From the NCBI GenBank assembly GCA_900696485.1, contig CAADGG010000040.1, positions 49,141 to 113,140 on the forward strand: DNA of 64,000 nt, read 5' to 3'. Position numbers and translations under genes: made by a program. Below the pieces are notes generated by a model. That model worked only from the letters and a program-made list of their open reading frames with translations, did no database searches and had not been told where the DNA came from. Below, in pieces: positions 31,434 to 39,865 of this stretch (position 1 is its first letter; each line of letters opens with the position of its first letter). The stretch is from an uncultured Pseudomonadota bacterium (lineage in GTDB: Bacteria; Myxococcota_A; UBA9160; PR03).

Positions 31434-32380
31434 GCGGCGCGCCGGACCCGCGCTTCGAGCGCATCGCCGTGCTGGGCCTCGGCCTGCTCGGCGGCTCGCT
31501 GGCCTGGGCGGCCCGCAATCGGGGTCTGGCCGGCGAGGTCGTCGGGTGCGGGAGACGATCGGCGCCGCTCGAGCGGGCGCGTGCGCGCGGTCTGGTGGAC
31601 CGCGCGACGCTCGACCCCGCGGAGGCGGTCGTCGGGGCGGACCTCGTCGTCCTCGCAACGCCGGTCGGGGACATGGGGCCGATCCTGCGCCGCGCGGCTC
31701 CGGGGCTTCGGGCGGACGCCCTCATCACCGACGTCGGGAGTGTGAAGGCCGTCCTCGCGGAGACGCTTCCGGGTCTTTTGCCCCCCGGCACGGTCTACGT
31801 GGGCTCGCATCCGATGGCGGGAAGCCACGAGAAGGGCTCCGACCACGCGCGGCCCGATCTGTTCGAGGGCTCGGTCTGTCTCGTCACTCCCGGCTCGGAG
31901 GCGCCGCCGCTCGCCGTGGCTCGGATCGAGGGGTTCTGGAGGCGCCTCGGGGCCCAGGTCCTGCGCCGCGATCCGGCGCTTCACGACCGCGAGGTGGCGT
32001 GGATGAGCCACCTTCCCCATGTTCTCGCCTTCGCGTTCGTCCGCGCGCTCGGCGAGGCGCCGGCCGGGGCGCGTGCGGTGGCAGGGCCCGGCTTCCGGGA
32101 TTTTACGAGAATCGCGCGCAGCGATGCCGAGCTCTGGGCCGATATCCTGGCCGCCAACGCCAAGGCAATGGGGGCCCCGATCGCACGAGTGGTGGCCGAA
32201 CTGGGCGAGATTGCTCGCGTGATCGAAGCCGGAGACGAAGCAGCGCTCGAACGGTGGATTGCCGAGGCCCGCAGCCGGCTCGTCGCGGGAGACGCGCCGG
32301 ACGGGATCGGAAAGGATCGGGACCCGGAGACGTCCGGAACTCGAACGAAATCAAGAATCTCGCCCGATCCGGGGGCGTAA
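31430..32380 (+). CDS. tyrA: Prephenate dehydrogenase
   Basis: A 316-residue NAD(P)-dependent enzyme of tyrosine biosynthesis. The Rossmann motif is VLGLGLLGGSLAWAARNRGL. Substrate-binding and catalytic segments are ITDVGSVKAVL, YVGSHPMAGSHEKGSDHARPDLFEG and SHLPHVLAFAFVRAL, followed by the helical dimerisation domain with AGPGFRDFTRIARSDAELWADILAAN. There is no ACT domain. In many relatives aroA and cmk follow tyrA before rpsA; here rpsA comes next, 58 bp away. Confidence 0.94.
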   Translation: MSGAPDPRFERIAVLGLGLLGGSLAWAARNRGLAGEVVGCGRRSAPLERARARGLVDRATLDPAEAVVGADLVVLATPVGDMGPILRRAAPGLRADALITDVGSVKAVLAETLPGLLPPGTVYVGSHPMAGSHEKGSDHARPDLFEGSVCLVTPGSEAPPLAVARIEGFWRRLGAQVLRRDPALHDREVAWMSHLPHVLAFAFVRALGEAPAGARAVAGPGFRDFTRIARSDAELWADILAANAKAMGAPIARVVAELGEIARVIEAGDEAALERWIAEARSRLVAGDAPDGIGKDRDPETSGTRTKSRISPDPGA

Positions 32381-32412
32381 ACCCGGAAATCCAGGACCAC
32401 GCAGGCGCGTGG
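32368..32412 (+). promoter_or_regulatory. Two small hairpins in the tyrA-rpsA gap, possible rpsA control
   Basis: TCCGGG/CCCGGA at 32368-32387 (8-nt loop, spanning the tyrA stop) and CCACGC/GCGTGG at 32397-32412 (loop AGGC) stack within 45 nt before rpsA. The rpsA leader of enterobacteria folds into hairpins bound by S1 itself. Autoregulation here is only an analogy. Confidence 0.35.
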
Positions 32413-32438
32413 CCCCGAAGGGAGTTCGAACACATCGC

Positions 32439-34145
32439 ATGACGGACAGCATGACCGAATCGCAGAACACGCAGACCGAGAGCTTTGCGGAGCTCTTCGA
32501 GAAGACCTCGCGCACGATCAAGGAGGGTGAGGTCGTCCAGGGCACCGTGCTCAGCATCGACGGCGAGCACGTGCACGTGGACGTCGGCTTCAAGTCGGAG
32601 GGGTTGATCCCGCTCTGGGAGCTGATGGCCGACGATGGCCAGGTGCTCGTGAAGCCCGGCGACACGCTCGATGTCCTGATCGAAGAGACCGAGGACATCG
32701 ACGGCCGGATCACCCTCTCGAAGGAGAAGGCGGATCGGCTCAAGATCTGGGACGACATCAGCCGCGCGTTCGAGGCCGACGAATCCGTCGAAGGCGTCAT
32801 CGTCGCGCGCGTCAAGGGCGGTCTCTCGGTCGACATCGGGGTCAAAGCCTTCCTGCCCGGTTCCCAGGTGGATCTGCGCCCAGTGCGCAATCTCGAAGCG
32901 CTGATGGGCGAGCGGACCGCCTTCAAGATCATCAAGTTCAACAAGCGGCGCGGGAACATCGTGCTCTCGCGGCGTGCGCTGCTCGAGAAGGAGCGCGAGC
33001 GCCAGCGGCGCGACACGCTGCAGACGCTCGAGGTCGGCCAGATCGTCGATGGCGTGATCAAGAACCTCACCGACTACGGCGCGTTCATCGACCTCGGCGG
33101 CATCGATGGCCTGCTGCACGTCACCGACATGTCGTGGGGCCGGGTCAACCACCCGAGCGATCTGTTCCAGGTGGGCGATCAGCTGAAGGTGAAGGTGCTG
33201 AAATTTGATCCGGAGACCGAGCGCGTGTCGCTCGGTCTCAAGCAGATCCAGCCGGATCCGTGGGTCGATGCGGCGCACAAGTACCCGATCGGGAAGCGCA
33301 TCCAGGGCAAGGTGGTCTCGCTCACGGACTACGGGGCGTTCCTCGAGCTGGAGCCCGGGATCGAGGGCCTCGTGCACGTCTCGGAGATGTCGTGGACCAA
33401 GCGCGTCAAGCATCCGTCCAAGGTCGTCTCGGTCGGCGACGCCGTGGACTCGATCGTTCTCGACATCGACGAGGGCAATCGCAAGATCTCGCTCGGCATG
33501 AAGCAGATCGAGCCCAACCCGTGGAGCCTGATCGAGGAGAAGTACCCGGTCGCCACCCGCGTGCGGGGAACGGTCCGCAACATCACCAACTTCGGGATCT
33601 TCGTCGGACTCGAGGAAGGCATCGACGGACTGGTGCACGTCTCGGACATCTCGTGGACGGAGCAGATCAAGCACCCCGGCGAGAAGTTCGAGAAGGGGGA
33701 CGAAGTCGAGGCCGTCGTGCTGAAGATCGACAAGGAGAACGAGAAGTTCTCGCTCGGCATCAAGCAGCTCCAGCCGAATCCGTGGGACGACATCCAGAAG
33801 CGCTATCCGCTCGGCTCGGAGGTCGAGGGCGAGGTCACGAGCATCGCCGACTTCGGGGCGTTCGTGCGCCTCGCCGAGGGCATCGAGGGCTTGATCTACA
33901 CCGGCGAGCTCGCGGCGGAGCCGGTCTCGTCGCCGGCGGACGTGGTGAAGGTGGGGGATCGCGCGAAGGCGATCGTGACGCGCGTGGATCCGAACGAGCA
34001 GAAGATCTCCCTGTCGATCAAGGCGATCCACGACCAGCAGACCCGCAAGACGCTGGCCGACCAGGCGGCCGAGATGGCGAAGAGCCAGCGCTCGACGCTC
34101 GGCGATCTGCTCGCGGAGAAGCTCGCGCAGAAGACCGAGGAGTAG
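32439..34145 (+). CDS. rpsA: 30S ribosomal protein S1
   Basis: A 568-residue RNA-binding protein that helps mRNA dock on the 30S subunit. Six S1 (OB-fold) repeats are visible. The first two are divergent; repeats three to six carry the regular GxVxxxTDYGAFxxLxxxxxGLxHVSxMSW pattern at 70-85 residue intervals, each closed by a SLGxKQxxPxPW linker. The length matches proteobacterial S1. ATG at 32439 is used; a second in-frame ATG at 32451 is possible, and AGGGAG lies upstream at a rather long distance. Confidence 0.95.
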   Translation: MTDSMTESQNTQTESFAELFEKTSRTIKEGEVVQGTVLSIDGEHVHVDVGFKSEGLIPLWELMADDGQVLVKPGDTLDVLIEETEDIDGRITLSKEKADRLKIWDDISRAFEADESVEGVIVARVKGGLSVDIGVKAFLPGSQVDLRPVRNLEALMGERTAFKIIKFNKRRGNIVLSRRALLEKERERQRRDTLQTLEVGQIVDGVIKNLTDYGAFIDLGGIDGLLHVTDMSWGRVNHPSDLFQVGDQLKVKVLKFDPETERVSLGLKQIQPDPWVDAAHKYPIGKRIQGKVVSLTDYGAFLELEPGIEGLVHVSEMSWTKRVKHPSKVVSVGDAVDSIVLDIDEGNRKISLGMKQIEPNPWSLIEEKYPVATRVRGTVRNITNFGIFVGLEEGIDGLVHVSDISWTEQIKHPGEKFEKGDEVEAVVLKIDKENEKFSLGIKQLQPNPWDDIQKRYPLGSEVEGEVTSIADFGAFVRLAEGIEGLIYTGELAAEPVSSPADVVKVGDRAKAIVTRVDPNEQKISLSIKAIHDQQTRKTLADQAAEMAKSQRSTLGDLLAEKLAQKTEE

Positions 34146-34190
34146 GGAGCCACCGGAAGGATCGAGCGGAAACAGGCTCGGGGGGAGGAA

Positions 34191-34520
34191 ATGACGAAGA
34201 GCGGTCTCATCGAGAAGGTCGCGGAACGGACGCTACACATCTCGAAGAAGGACACCGAGGTCGTCGTGAACACGATCTTCGATTCGATGACGGACGCGTT
34301 GCGGCGCGGAGAGCGGATCGAGATCCGGGGCTTCGGGAGTTTCCAGGTGAAGATCCGGGAGGCGCGCGACGGCCGGAACCCGAAGACCGGCGAGATGGTG
34401 AACATCCCGGCCAAGCGCACGCCGTTCTTCAAGGTCGGCAAGGAACTGAAGGAAATGGTCGATCGCTCGTCCCCCACGAGCGGATCGATGGATGATTCCG
34501 GAGAACAGCTCCGGGCCTGA
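34191..34520 (+). CDS. ihfB: Integration host factor beta subunit / HU-family DNA-binding protein
   Basis: A 109-residue HU/IHF-type protein. It starts MTKSGLIEKVAERTLHISKKDTEVVVNTIFDSMTDALRRGERIEIRGFGSF, followed by the beta-arm segment REARDGRNPKTGEMVNIPAKRTPFFKVGKEL with the intercalating Pro. Location right after rpsA is the classic ihfB context. A strong GGGGGGAGGAA precedes the ATG. The last 15 residues (SSPTSGSMDDSGEQLRA) are an extra polar tail. Confidence 0.92.
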   Translation: MTKSGLIEKVAERTLHISKKDTEVVVNTIFDSMTDALRRGERIEIRGFGSFQVKIREARDGRNPKTGEMVNIPAKRTPFFKVGKELKEMVDRSSPTSGSMDDSGEQLRA

Positions 34521-34549
34521 GTGTGTCTCGCCCCCCCAGGAGCTCGTCA

Positions 34550-34927
34550 ATGCGGAACGTCCGGCGCCTGCTCGCCGTCGCGATCTTCGTGGCTGCCCTG
34601 GTGCTCGGCTGGCGGTTCGCCCATGCGAATCTCGCGCCCGTCAGCGTGCACTACCTGGTGGGAGCGATCGACGGCGTTCCGCTGTGGGCGGCGCTCGTCG
34701 GATCGTTCCTGGTCGGCGCGAGCCTCGCCTGGATCGCGACCCTGATTCCGCTGGCGCGTCTGGGCTTGACGGCGCGGCGCTGGCGCAAGGTCGCACGCGA
34801 ACTCGAGGCCGAGCTCCACCAGCTCCGGAACCTGCCGCTCGCGTCCTCGTCCGAGAGCGCCGTCCGGGGCTCGTCGGGCGCACCGCTCGCCCGAGCGCAG
34901 CAGGGCGCGGCTGACCGGAGTCGTTGA
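34550..34927 (+). CDS. lapA: LapA family (DUF1049) inner-membrane protein
   Basis: A 125-residue membrane protein with two helices (LLAVAIFVAALVLGWRFA and LWAALVGSFLVGASLAWIATLIPLA) joined by a short loop with the DUF1049 pattern NLAPVSVHYLVGAIDGVPL, then a basic helical tail (ARRWRKVARELEAELHQLRN). LapA acts with LapB in coordinating LPS assembly and LpxC turnover in enterobacteria. ATG at 34550 has AGGAG seven bases upstream. The TPR gene follows immediately. Confidence 0.85.
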   Translation: MRNVRRLLAVAIFVAALVLGWRFAHANLAPVSVHYLVGAIDGVPLWAALVGSFLVGASLAWIATLIPLARLGLTARRWRKVARELEAELHQLRNLPLASSSESAVRGSSGAPLARAQQGAADRSR

Positions 34928-34932
34928 CCTTC

Positions 34933-35976
34933 ATGCCGGGTTGGTGGCACGCGAGGCGGCGCGCGGCGGCGGGCCCGCGCGACCCGGAGACTGCGGTCCG
35001 CGAGGCCCTCGTCGCGGCGCTCGATCAGGATCTCGAACGCGCGCAGACCCTGCTCACGTCGTTGCTGCGAGCGGATTCCTCGGAGCTGCAGCTCTACCTC
35101 GCGCTGGCCCATCTGTTTCGCCAGCGCGGAGAGATCGGGCGCGCGATCCACCTGCACCAGAACCTGTTGTTGCGACGAGACGCCACGCCCGAGCTCCGCT
35201 TCGAGGCGATGTTGGGGCTTGCCGACGACTTTCGCGCGGGCGGCTTCTTGCGCCGTGCCATGGCCGCCTACGAGGAAGCCCTGCGCGAGCGGCCGGACCA
35301 TCCGCGTGCGCTGCGCGCGTTGGTTTCGCTGTTCGTCGACGCGCGCGAACCTCGCAAGGCGCTCCCCTTGGCGCGCCGGCTCGCGCGGGCGGAGGGCAGT
35401 GAGCCGCGCGCGATCGAGGCGCGGCTTTGGAGCCAGGTGGCGGAACTCGAGCGGCTCGAGGGGCACGGCGACGCGGCGCGCAAGGCGTTGCGCCGAGCGC
35501 TGCGTCGGGACCCGCGTTGCGCGCGTGCCTGGGTCGCACTCGGCGAGGTGGAGTTCGAGCGGGGACGACCCAAGCGGGCGCTGGCGGCGTGGCAACGCGT
35601 GCCGGAGCTGGACCGCCGGGCCGGCGCCCGCGTCTATCCACACATCGGCGCCGCGTTCGCCGCGGCGGGCCGCCGCGACGCATTCGAGCCGTGGTTGCGC
35701 TCGCTGCTCGAGGCGCAGCCCGACGATCTCGAGGTCCGGATCGCCCTGGCGCGCGCGCTCGAGGCGCGCGGCGCCGCCGAGGAAGCGGTGCTCGAACTGC
35801 GGAACGCCCTCGAACGCGAGCCGCACGCCCTCGTGGCCCACGTCGTGCTGGGGCGGCTGCTGCACGCCGAGGGCCGGAGTGCGGAGGCCGCCAAGGCGCA
35901 CGAGGAACTGTTGGCGGTGCTCGAACAGCGCGGCGATCTCGTGCGAGATGTCGATGCCGACGAGGCCTTCGCGTGA
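34933..35976 (+). CDS. TPR-repeat protein, LapB-like but without rubredoxin domain
   Basis: A 347-residue protein made almost entirely of tetratricopeptide repeats: LLRADSSELQLYLALAHLFRQRGEIGRAIHLHQNLL, AYEEALRERPDHPRALRALVSLF, ALRRDPRCARAWVALGEVEFERGRPKRALAAWQRVPE and ELRNALEREPHALVAHVVLGRLLHAEGR. Position after lapA and a DLERAQTLLTSLLRADS-type start match LapB (YciM). LapB normally ends in a four-cysteine rubredoxin-like module, and none is visible here. The start is ATG 34933 or TTG 34924 (overlapping the lapA stop). The TGA overlaps the mutS GTG. Confidence 0.8.
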   Translation: MPGWWHARRRAAAGPRDPETAVREALVAALDQDLERAQTLLTSLLRADSSELQLYLALAHLFRQRGEIGRAIHLHQNLLLRRDATPELRFEAMLGLADDFRAGGFLRRAMAAYEEALRERPDHPRALRALVSLFVDAREPRKALPLARRLARAEGSEPRAIEARLWSQVAELERLEGHGDAARKALRRALRRDPRCARAWVALGEVEFERGRPKRALAAWQRVPELDRRAGARVYPHIGAAFAAAGRRDAFEPWLRSLLEAQPDDLEVRIALARALEARGAAEEAVLELRNALEREPHALVAHVVLGRLLHAEGRSAEAAKAHEELLAVLEQRGDLVRDVDADEAFA

Positions 35977-38702
35977 CGCGCAGCGCTCTCGACACCCCGA
36001 TGATGCGCCAGTATCTCGCGATCAAGTCGCAGCACCCCGACACGATCCTGTTCTATCGGATGGGAGACTTCTACGAGCTCTTTCTCGAGGATGCCGAGCG
36101 CGCGGCGCCGCTGCTCGACATCACGCTGACGACGCGGGACAAGGGCAAGCTCGACGCGGTTCCGATGTGCGGAGTTCCGGTCCACGGGGCGGATCCGTAT
36201 CTGAAACGACTGGCGGAGCTCGGCTTCCGGGTCGCGATCTGCGAGCAGGTCGAGAGTCCGCAACAGACCCGCGGCAAGCGACCGGTCCGGCGGGCGGTCG
36301 TGGAAGTCCTGACTCCGGGGCTGATCGGCGATCCGGACGGCCTCGAGGCGAGTCGCGAGGTAGCCCTGGTGGCGCTCGATCCGGGAGTGGACGGCGCGCA
36401 GATCGGTCTCGCCGTGCTCGAGGCGTCGACCGGAGACTTCCGCGCCACCGGGTGGAGCGGCGCGCTCGTCGAGGATCCGCTGCCGGGTGCTCTCCTCGAG
36501 GAGTTGCAGCGGATCGCGCCACGCGAGGTGCTGGTCTCGCAGGCGCATGCGCCCAGGCTGGCCGCGGCGCTCGCCAGCGCGCTGCCCGACGCCGTCGTGA
36601 CGCCGGTGGCGCCCGAGAGTTTCGATCCCGGCGCGGCGCCGGCGCAGCCCGAGGGCTTCGATCCGCAGGGGCGGGACGCGGCGACGCGCGCCGCGGCGGC
36701 CGTGCTCAGCTACCTCGGCGCACTGCAGCCGTTCGCGTTGCGCCACGCCGCACGGCTGCGCCGCTACACGCTCACCGATGCGATGGTCCTCGACGCCGCG
36801 ACGCGTGGGCATCTCGAACTGTTCGAGAGCGCCGTCGACCGCAGCCGGCGCGGAACCCTGATCGAGCGGCTCGATGCCACGCTGACGCCGATGGGGGCGC
36901 GGCGTCTCGCGCGTTGGCTCGGCTATCCGCTCATCGACGTCGCGGCCATCGAGGCGCGGCAAGCAGCCGTCGCGTGGCTCGCGGAACGCGATCGCCGGCG
37001 CGCCGGCCTGCGGGAGCGGCTTCGCGCGGTGCGGGATCTCGAGCGGCTGCTGGCGAAGACGGCACGCCCGAACGCGACTCCCCGCGATCTCGCCGCCCTG
37101 CGCGCGTCGTTGGCGGCGCTCCCGCCGCTGGCCGCCAGCCTCGCGCCCGGCGACGGCGACGACTGGCTGCCGGGAGCCGACGGCGGTCCGCCGGCGTCGC
37201 TGCCGATCCCGGTGCCGGTCCACGCGGCCTGGCAGTTGCTGGAGGCCGCGTTGGTCGACGAGCCGCCGGCGCTGCTGCGTGGCTCCCGAGGCGCTTCGGA
37301 GACCGGCTTTCTGCGGACGGGACATCATCCCCCCCTCGACGCGTTGCGCGACGCTGCCCGCCAGGGCCGCGAATGGATCGCCGGACTCGAGGCGCGCGAA
37401 CGGCAGCGATCCGGGATCGCGACGCTCAAGATCCGATTCCATCCCGTCCACGGCTACGGGCTCGAAGTGACGAAGTCGCAGCTCGAACGCGTCCCCGCCG
37501 ACTACGAGCGCAAGCAGACGCTGGCGAACGCAGAGCGCTTCACCACGCCGGAGCTGCGTGAGGTCGAAAGCCGCGTGCTCGGTGCGCACGAGCGAGCGGC
37601 GGCGCTCGAGCGGGAGCTCTTCGAAGCGCTGCGCACGGCGCTGCTCGACCACGAGACCGCGATCCGGGCCGCCGCCGATGCCGTCGCCGAAATCGATGCC
37701 CTGCAGAGCCTGGCGGAAGTGGCCCGCCGCGACGGCTGGGTCCGTCCCACCGTCGATGCCGGGGAGCGGCTCGAGATCCGGGCGGGTCGACACCCGGTGG
37801 TGGAGCCCATGCTGCGGAGCCGCACCGGCGATGCCTTCGTGCCGAACGATGCCCTCCTCGACCCCGAGGAGGCCCGCCTGCTGCTGCTCACCGGCCCGAA
37901 CATGTCGGGCAAGAGCACCTATCTGCGCCAGGTGGCGTTGATCGTCCTGCTGGCCCAGATCGGGAGCTTCGTGCCGGCGGATGCCGCGCGCGTCGGCCTC
38001 GTCGATCGCATCTTCACGCGCGTCGGGGCGTCGGACCGGCTGGCCAGCGGGGAGTCGACGTTCCTGGTCGAGATGCGGGAGACGGCCGAGATCCTGCTCG
38101 AGGCCTCGCGCCGGAGCCTCGTGATCCTCGACGAGATCGGCCGCGGGACCAGCACCTTCGATGGCCTTTCGATCGCGTGGGCCGTCGCCGAACACCTGCA
38201 CGATGCGCCGATGCTGCGCTGTCGGACGCTGTTCGCCACGCATTATCACGAACTGGTAGAGCTGGCCGGCACGCATCCGCACCTGCGCAACGCTCATTTC
38301 GAGGTGCGCGAGTGGGGGCAGGACGTGGTGTTCCTGCGCCGCCTCGTCCCCGGCGGAGCGAGCCGATCCTACGGCATCCAGGTGGCGCGGCTCGCCGGTC
38401 TGCCGGACGCGGTGATCGCACGGGCGCGTGAGATCCTGGCCGTGCTCGAGGCCCATGCCGCCGATCCCGTGACGGCTCGCGACGGCGCGCCGGCGGCAAG
38501 CGACGGGCGCGCGGCCCCGCAGCTGTCGCTGTTCGCCGGCGCCCCGGCCGTCGCGCCGTCGCAAGCGGCGTCGGAGACCCCGGCAGAACGCGCGGTCGTG
38601 CAGGAGCTGTGCGCGCTCGAACTCGATCGCACCACGCCCCTCGATGCGCTCCTGCTGCTCCAGCGCTGGCGGGAGCGGCTCGGCCGGGGAGGGCGCGCGT
38701 GA
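35973..38702 (+). CDS. mutS: DNA mismatch repair protein MutS
   Basis: A 909-residue mismatch-recognition ATPase. Residues near 25-45 hold the mismatch-binding FYRMGDFYELF (Phe-x-Glu motif). MCGVPVHGADPYLKRLAELGFRVAICEQVE completes domain I. The C-terminal ATPase has Walker A GPNMSGKSTYLRQ, the ST-motif region GESTFLVEMRETAEIL, Walker B LVILDEIGRGTSTFDGLSIAWAVAEHL and ATHYHEL. A C-terminal extension of about 60 residues carries a dimerisation helix. The gene is coupled to its neighbours at both ends (GTGA overlaps). Confidence 0.97.
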   Translation: MTRSALDTPMMRQYLAIKSQHPDTILFYRMGDFYELFLEDAERAAPLLDITLTTRDKGKLDAVPMCGVPVHGADPYLKRLAELGFRVAICEQVESPQQTRGKRPVRRAVVEVLTPGLIGDPDGLEASREVALVALDPGVDGAQIGLAVLEASTGDFRATGWSGALVEDPLPGALLEELQRIAPREVLVSQAHAPRLAAALASALPDAVVTPVAPESFDPGAAPAQPEGFDPQGRDAATRAAAAVLSYLGALQPFALRHAARLRRYTLTDAMVLDAATRGHLELFESAVDRSRRGTLIERLDATLTPMGARRLARWLGYPLIDVAAIEARQAAVAWLAERDRRRAGLRERLRAVRDLERLLAKTARPNATPRDLAALRASLAALPPLAASLAPGDGDDWLPGADGGPPASLPIPVPVHAAWQLLEAALVDEPPALLRGSRGASETGFLRTGHHPPLDALRDAARQGREWIAGLEARERQRSGIATLKIRFHPVHGYGLEVTKSQLERVPADYERKQTLANAERFTTPELREVESRVLGAHERAAALERELFEALRTALLDHETAIRAAADAVAEIDALQSLAEVARRDGWVRPTVDAGERLEIRAGRHPVVEPMLRSRTGDAFVPNDALLDPEEARLLLLTGPNMSGKSTYLRQVALIVLLAQIGSFVPADAARVGLVDRIFTRVGASDRLASGESTFLVEMRETAEILLEASRRSLVILDEIGRGTSTFDGLSIAWAVAEHLHDAPMLRCRTLFATHYHELVELAGTHPHLRNAHFEVREWGQDVVFLRRLVPGGASRSYGIQVARLAGLPDAVIARAREILAVLEAHAADPVTARDGAPAASDGRAAPQLSLFAGAPAVAPSQAASETPAERAVVQELCALELDRTTPLDALLLLQRWRERLGRGGRA

Positions 38703-39865
38703 GCGGGCGGGCGAGCGGCCTGTGGATCGCGCTGCTGCTCGCGCTCGGCGGGGCGGCGCCGGCGGCCGAGCGCGGCGCGGTGACGGACGTGCGGCACTGG
38801 TCCTACGAAGCCTACACGCGCGTCGTCGTCGAACTCTCCCAGCCCGTCGCCACGCAGGTGCAGGAGATTCCGGCCGATTCCGCGACGGGTCTCCCGGCGC
38901 GGCTGTATCTCGATCTTCCGGGCATCTGGGTGGGTCGCACGCGCGATGCGCCGATCCCCATCGAGGACGGGTTGTTGCGTCGCGTCCGCGTCGGGCAGAC
39001 CACCCGCGAGTCCGCCCGGGTCGTCCTGGATCTCGAGCGCTGGGATCGCTATCGGCTGCTGCGCCTCGCGGGACCCCACCGCGTGGTGATCGACGTCTTC
39101 GGGCCCCGCGCGGACCCTTCGGGCGCGGCCTCGTCCCGCGACTCCCGCAGCCTGCCGATCGAGGTGCGCGCGCTGCATCGGATCGTGCTGGATCCGGGCC
39201 ACGGCGGTCGCGATCCCGGCGCGATCGGCCGCGGCCGCTTGCAGGAGAAGGACGTGACGCTGCGGCTCGCCCGGGCGCTGCGCCGGGAGCTCGAGGCGCG
39301 CGGCTTCGAGGTCGTCCTCACCCGCGATCGCGACCGATCGCTGTCGCTGCTCGAGCGGACGGCGATCGCCGAGGGCGCGCGCGGCGATCTGTTCGTCTCG
39401 CTGCACGCGAATGCGGCCCGCAACCGGGCCGCCGAAGGACTCGAGATCTACACGCTCGACGAGAACGCCCGCCGCCAGACACGGCGTCTCGCCGCGCGCG
39501 AGAACGGTGTGAGTCCGACCGAGGTGGATGAACTCCAGAGCTTGCTGACACGATTTCGGGTTTCGGAAACATCGGTACGCGCCGATCGCGTGGCCGATCT
39601 GGTGTTCGAGGAGATCGTGCGCGGCATGGGCCGCCGTTGGCCGTCGGTGAGCGCGGGGCGCGGGCGCCTGCGCGGTCCATTCTATGTCCTCTACCTCTCG
39701 GACATGCCGGCGATCCTCATCGAAGCGGGCTTCGTGACCCATGCCCAGGACGCCCGCCGGCTCCGAGATCCGGATTATCTCGAGACGCTCGCCACGCGGA
39801 TCGCCGCCGGCATCGAACGCTTCCGCGAGGGCAGCGGCCCGATCGTCGCCGAGCAGCGACGATGA
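38699..39865 (+). CDS. N-acetylmuramoyl-L-alanine amidase with AMIN domain (AmiC-like)
   Basis: A 388-residue periplasmic cell-wall hydrolase. A signal peptide (LWIALLLALGGAAPAAERG) leads to an AMIN domain (VTDVRHWSYEAYTRVVVELSQPV) that targets septal peptidoglycan. A linker precedes the zinc amidase_3 domain: IVLDPGHGGRDPGAIGRGRLQEKDVTL, the second Glu in that block, SLHANAARNRAAEGLEIY with His, and ILIEAGFVTHAQDARRL with the catalytic Glu. It acts in daughter-cell separation. GTG at 38699 overlaps the mutS stop and the TGA overlaps glnD. Confidence 0.93.
   Translation: MSGRASGLWIALLLALGGAAPAAERGAVTDVRHWSYEAYTRVVVELSQPVATQVQEIPADSATGLPARLYLDLPGIWVGRTRDAPIPIEDGLLRRVRVGQTTRESARVVLDLERWDRYRLLRLAGPHRVVIDVFGPRADPSGAASSRDSRSLPIEVRALHRIVLDPGHGGRDPGAIGRGRLQEKDVTLRLARALRRELEARGFEVVLTRDRDRSLSLLERTAIAEGARGDLFVSLHANAARNRAAEGLEIYTLDENARRQTRRLAARENGVSPTEVDELQSLLTRFRVSETSVRADRVADLVFEEIVRGMGRRWPSVSAGRGRLRGPFYVLYLSDMPAILIEAGFVTHAQDARRLRDPDYLETLATRIAAGIERFREGSGPIVAEQRR

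Noticed and set aside
34498..34514. CCGGAG/CTCCGG hairpin at the ihfB 3' end as a terminator
   Set aside because: It lies inside the ihfB coding end with no following T-tract, and lapA follows directly with a good ribosome binding site.
35634..38564. 976-codon minus-strand open frame
   Set aside because: Fully antisense to mutS, whose protein motifs are unambiguous; the antisense product has only biased composition.
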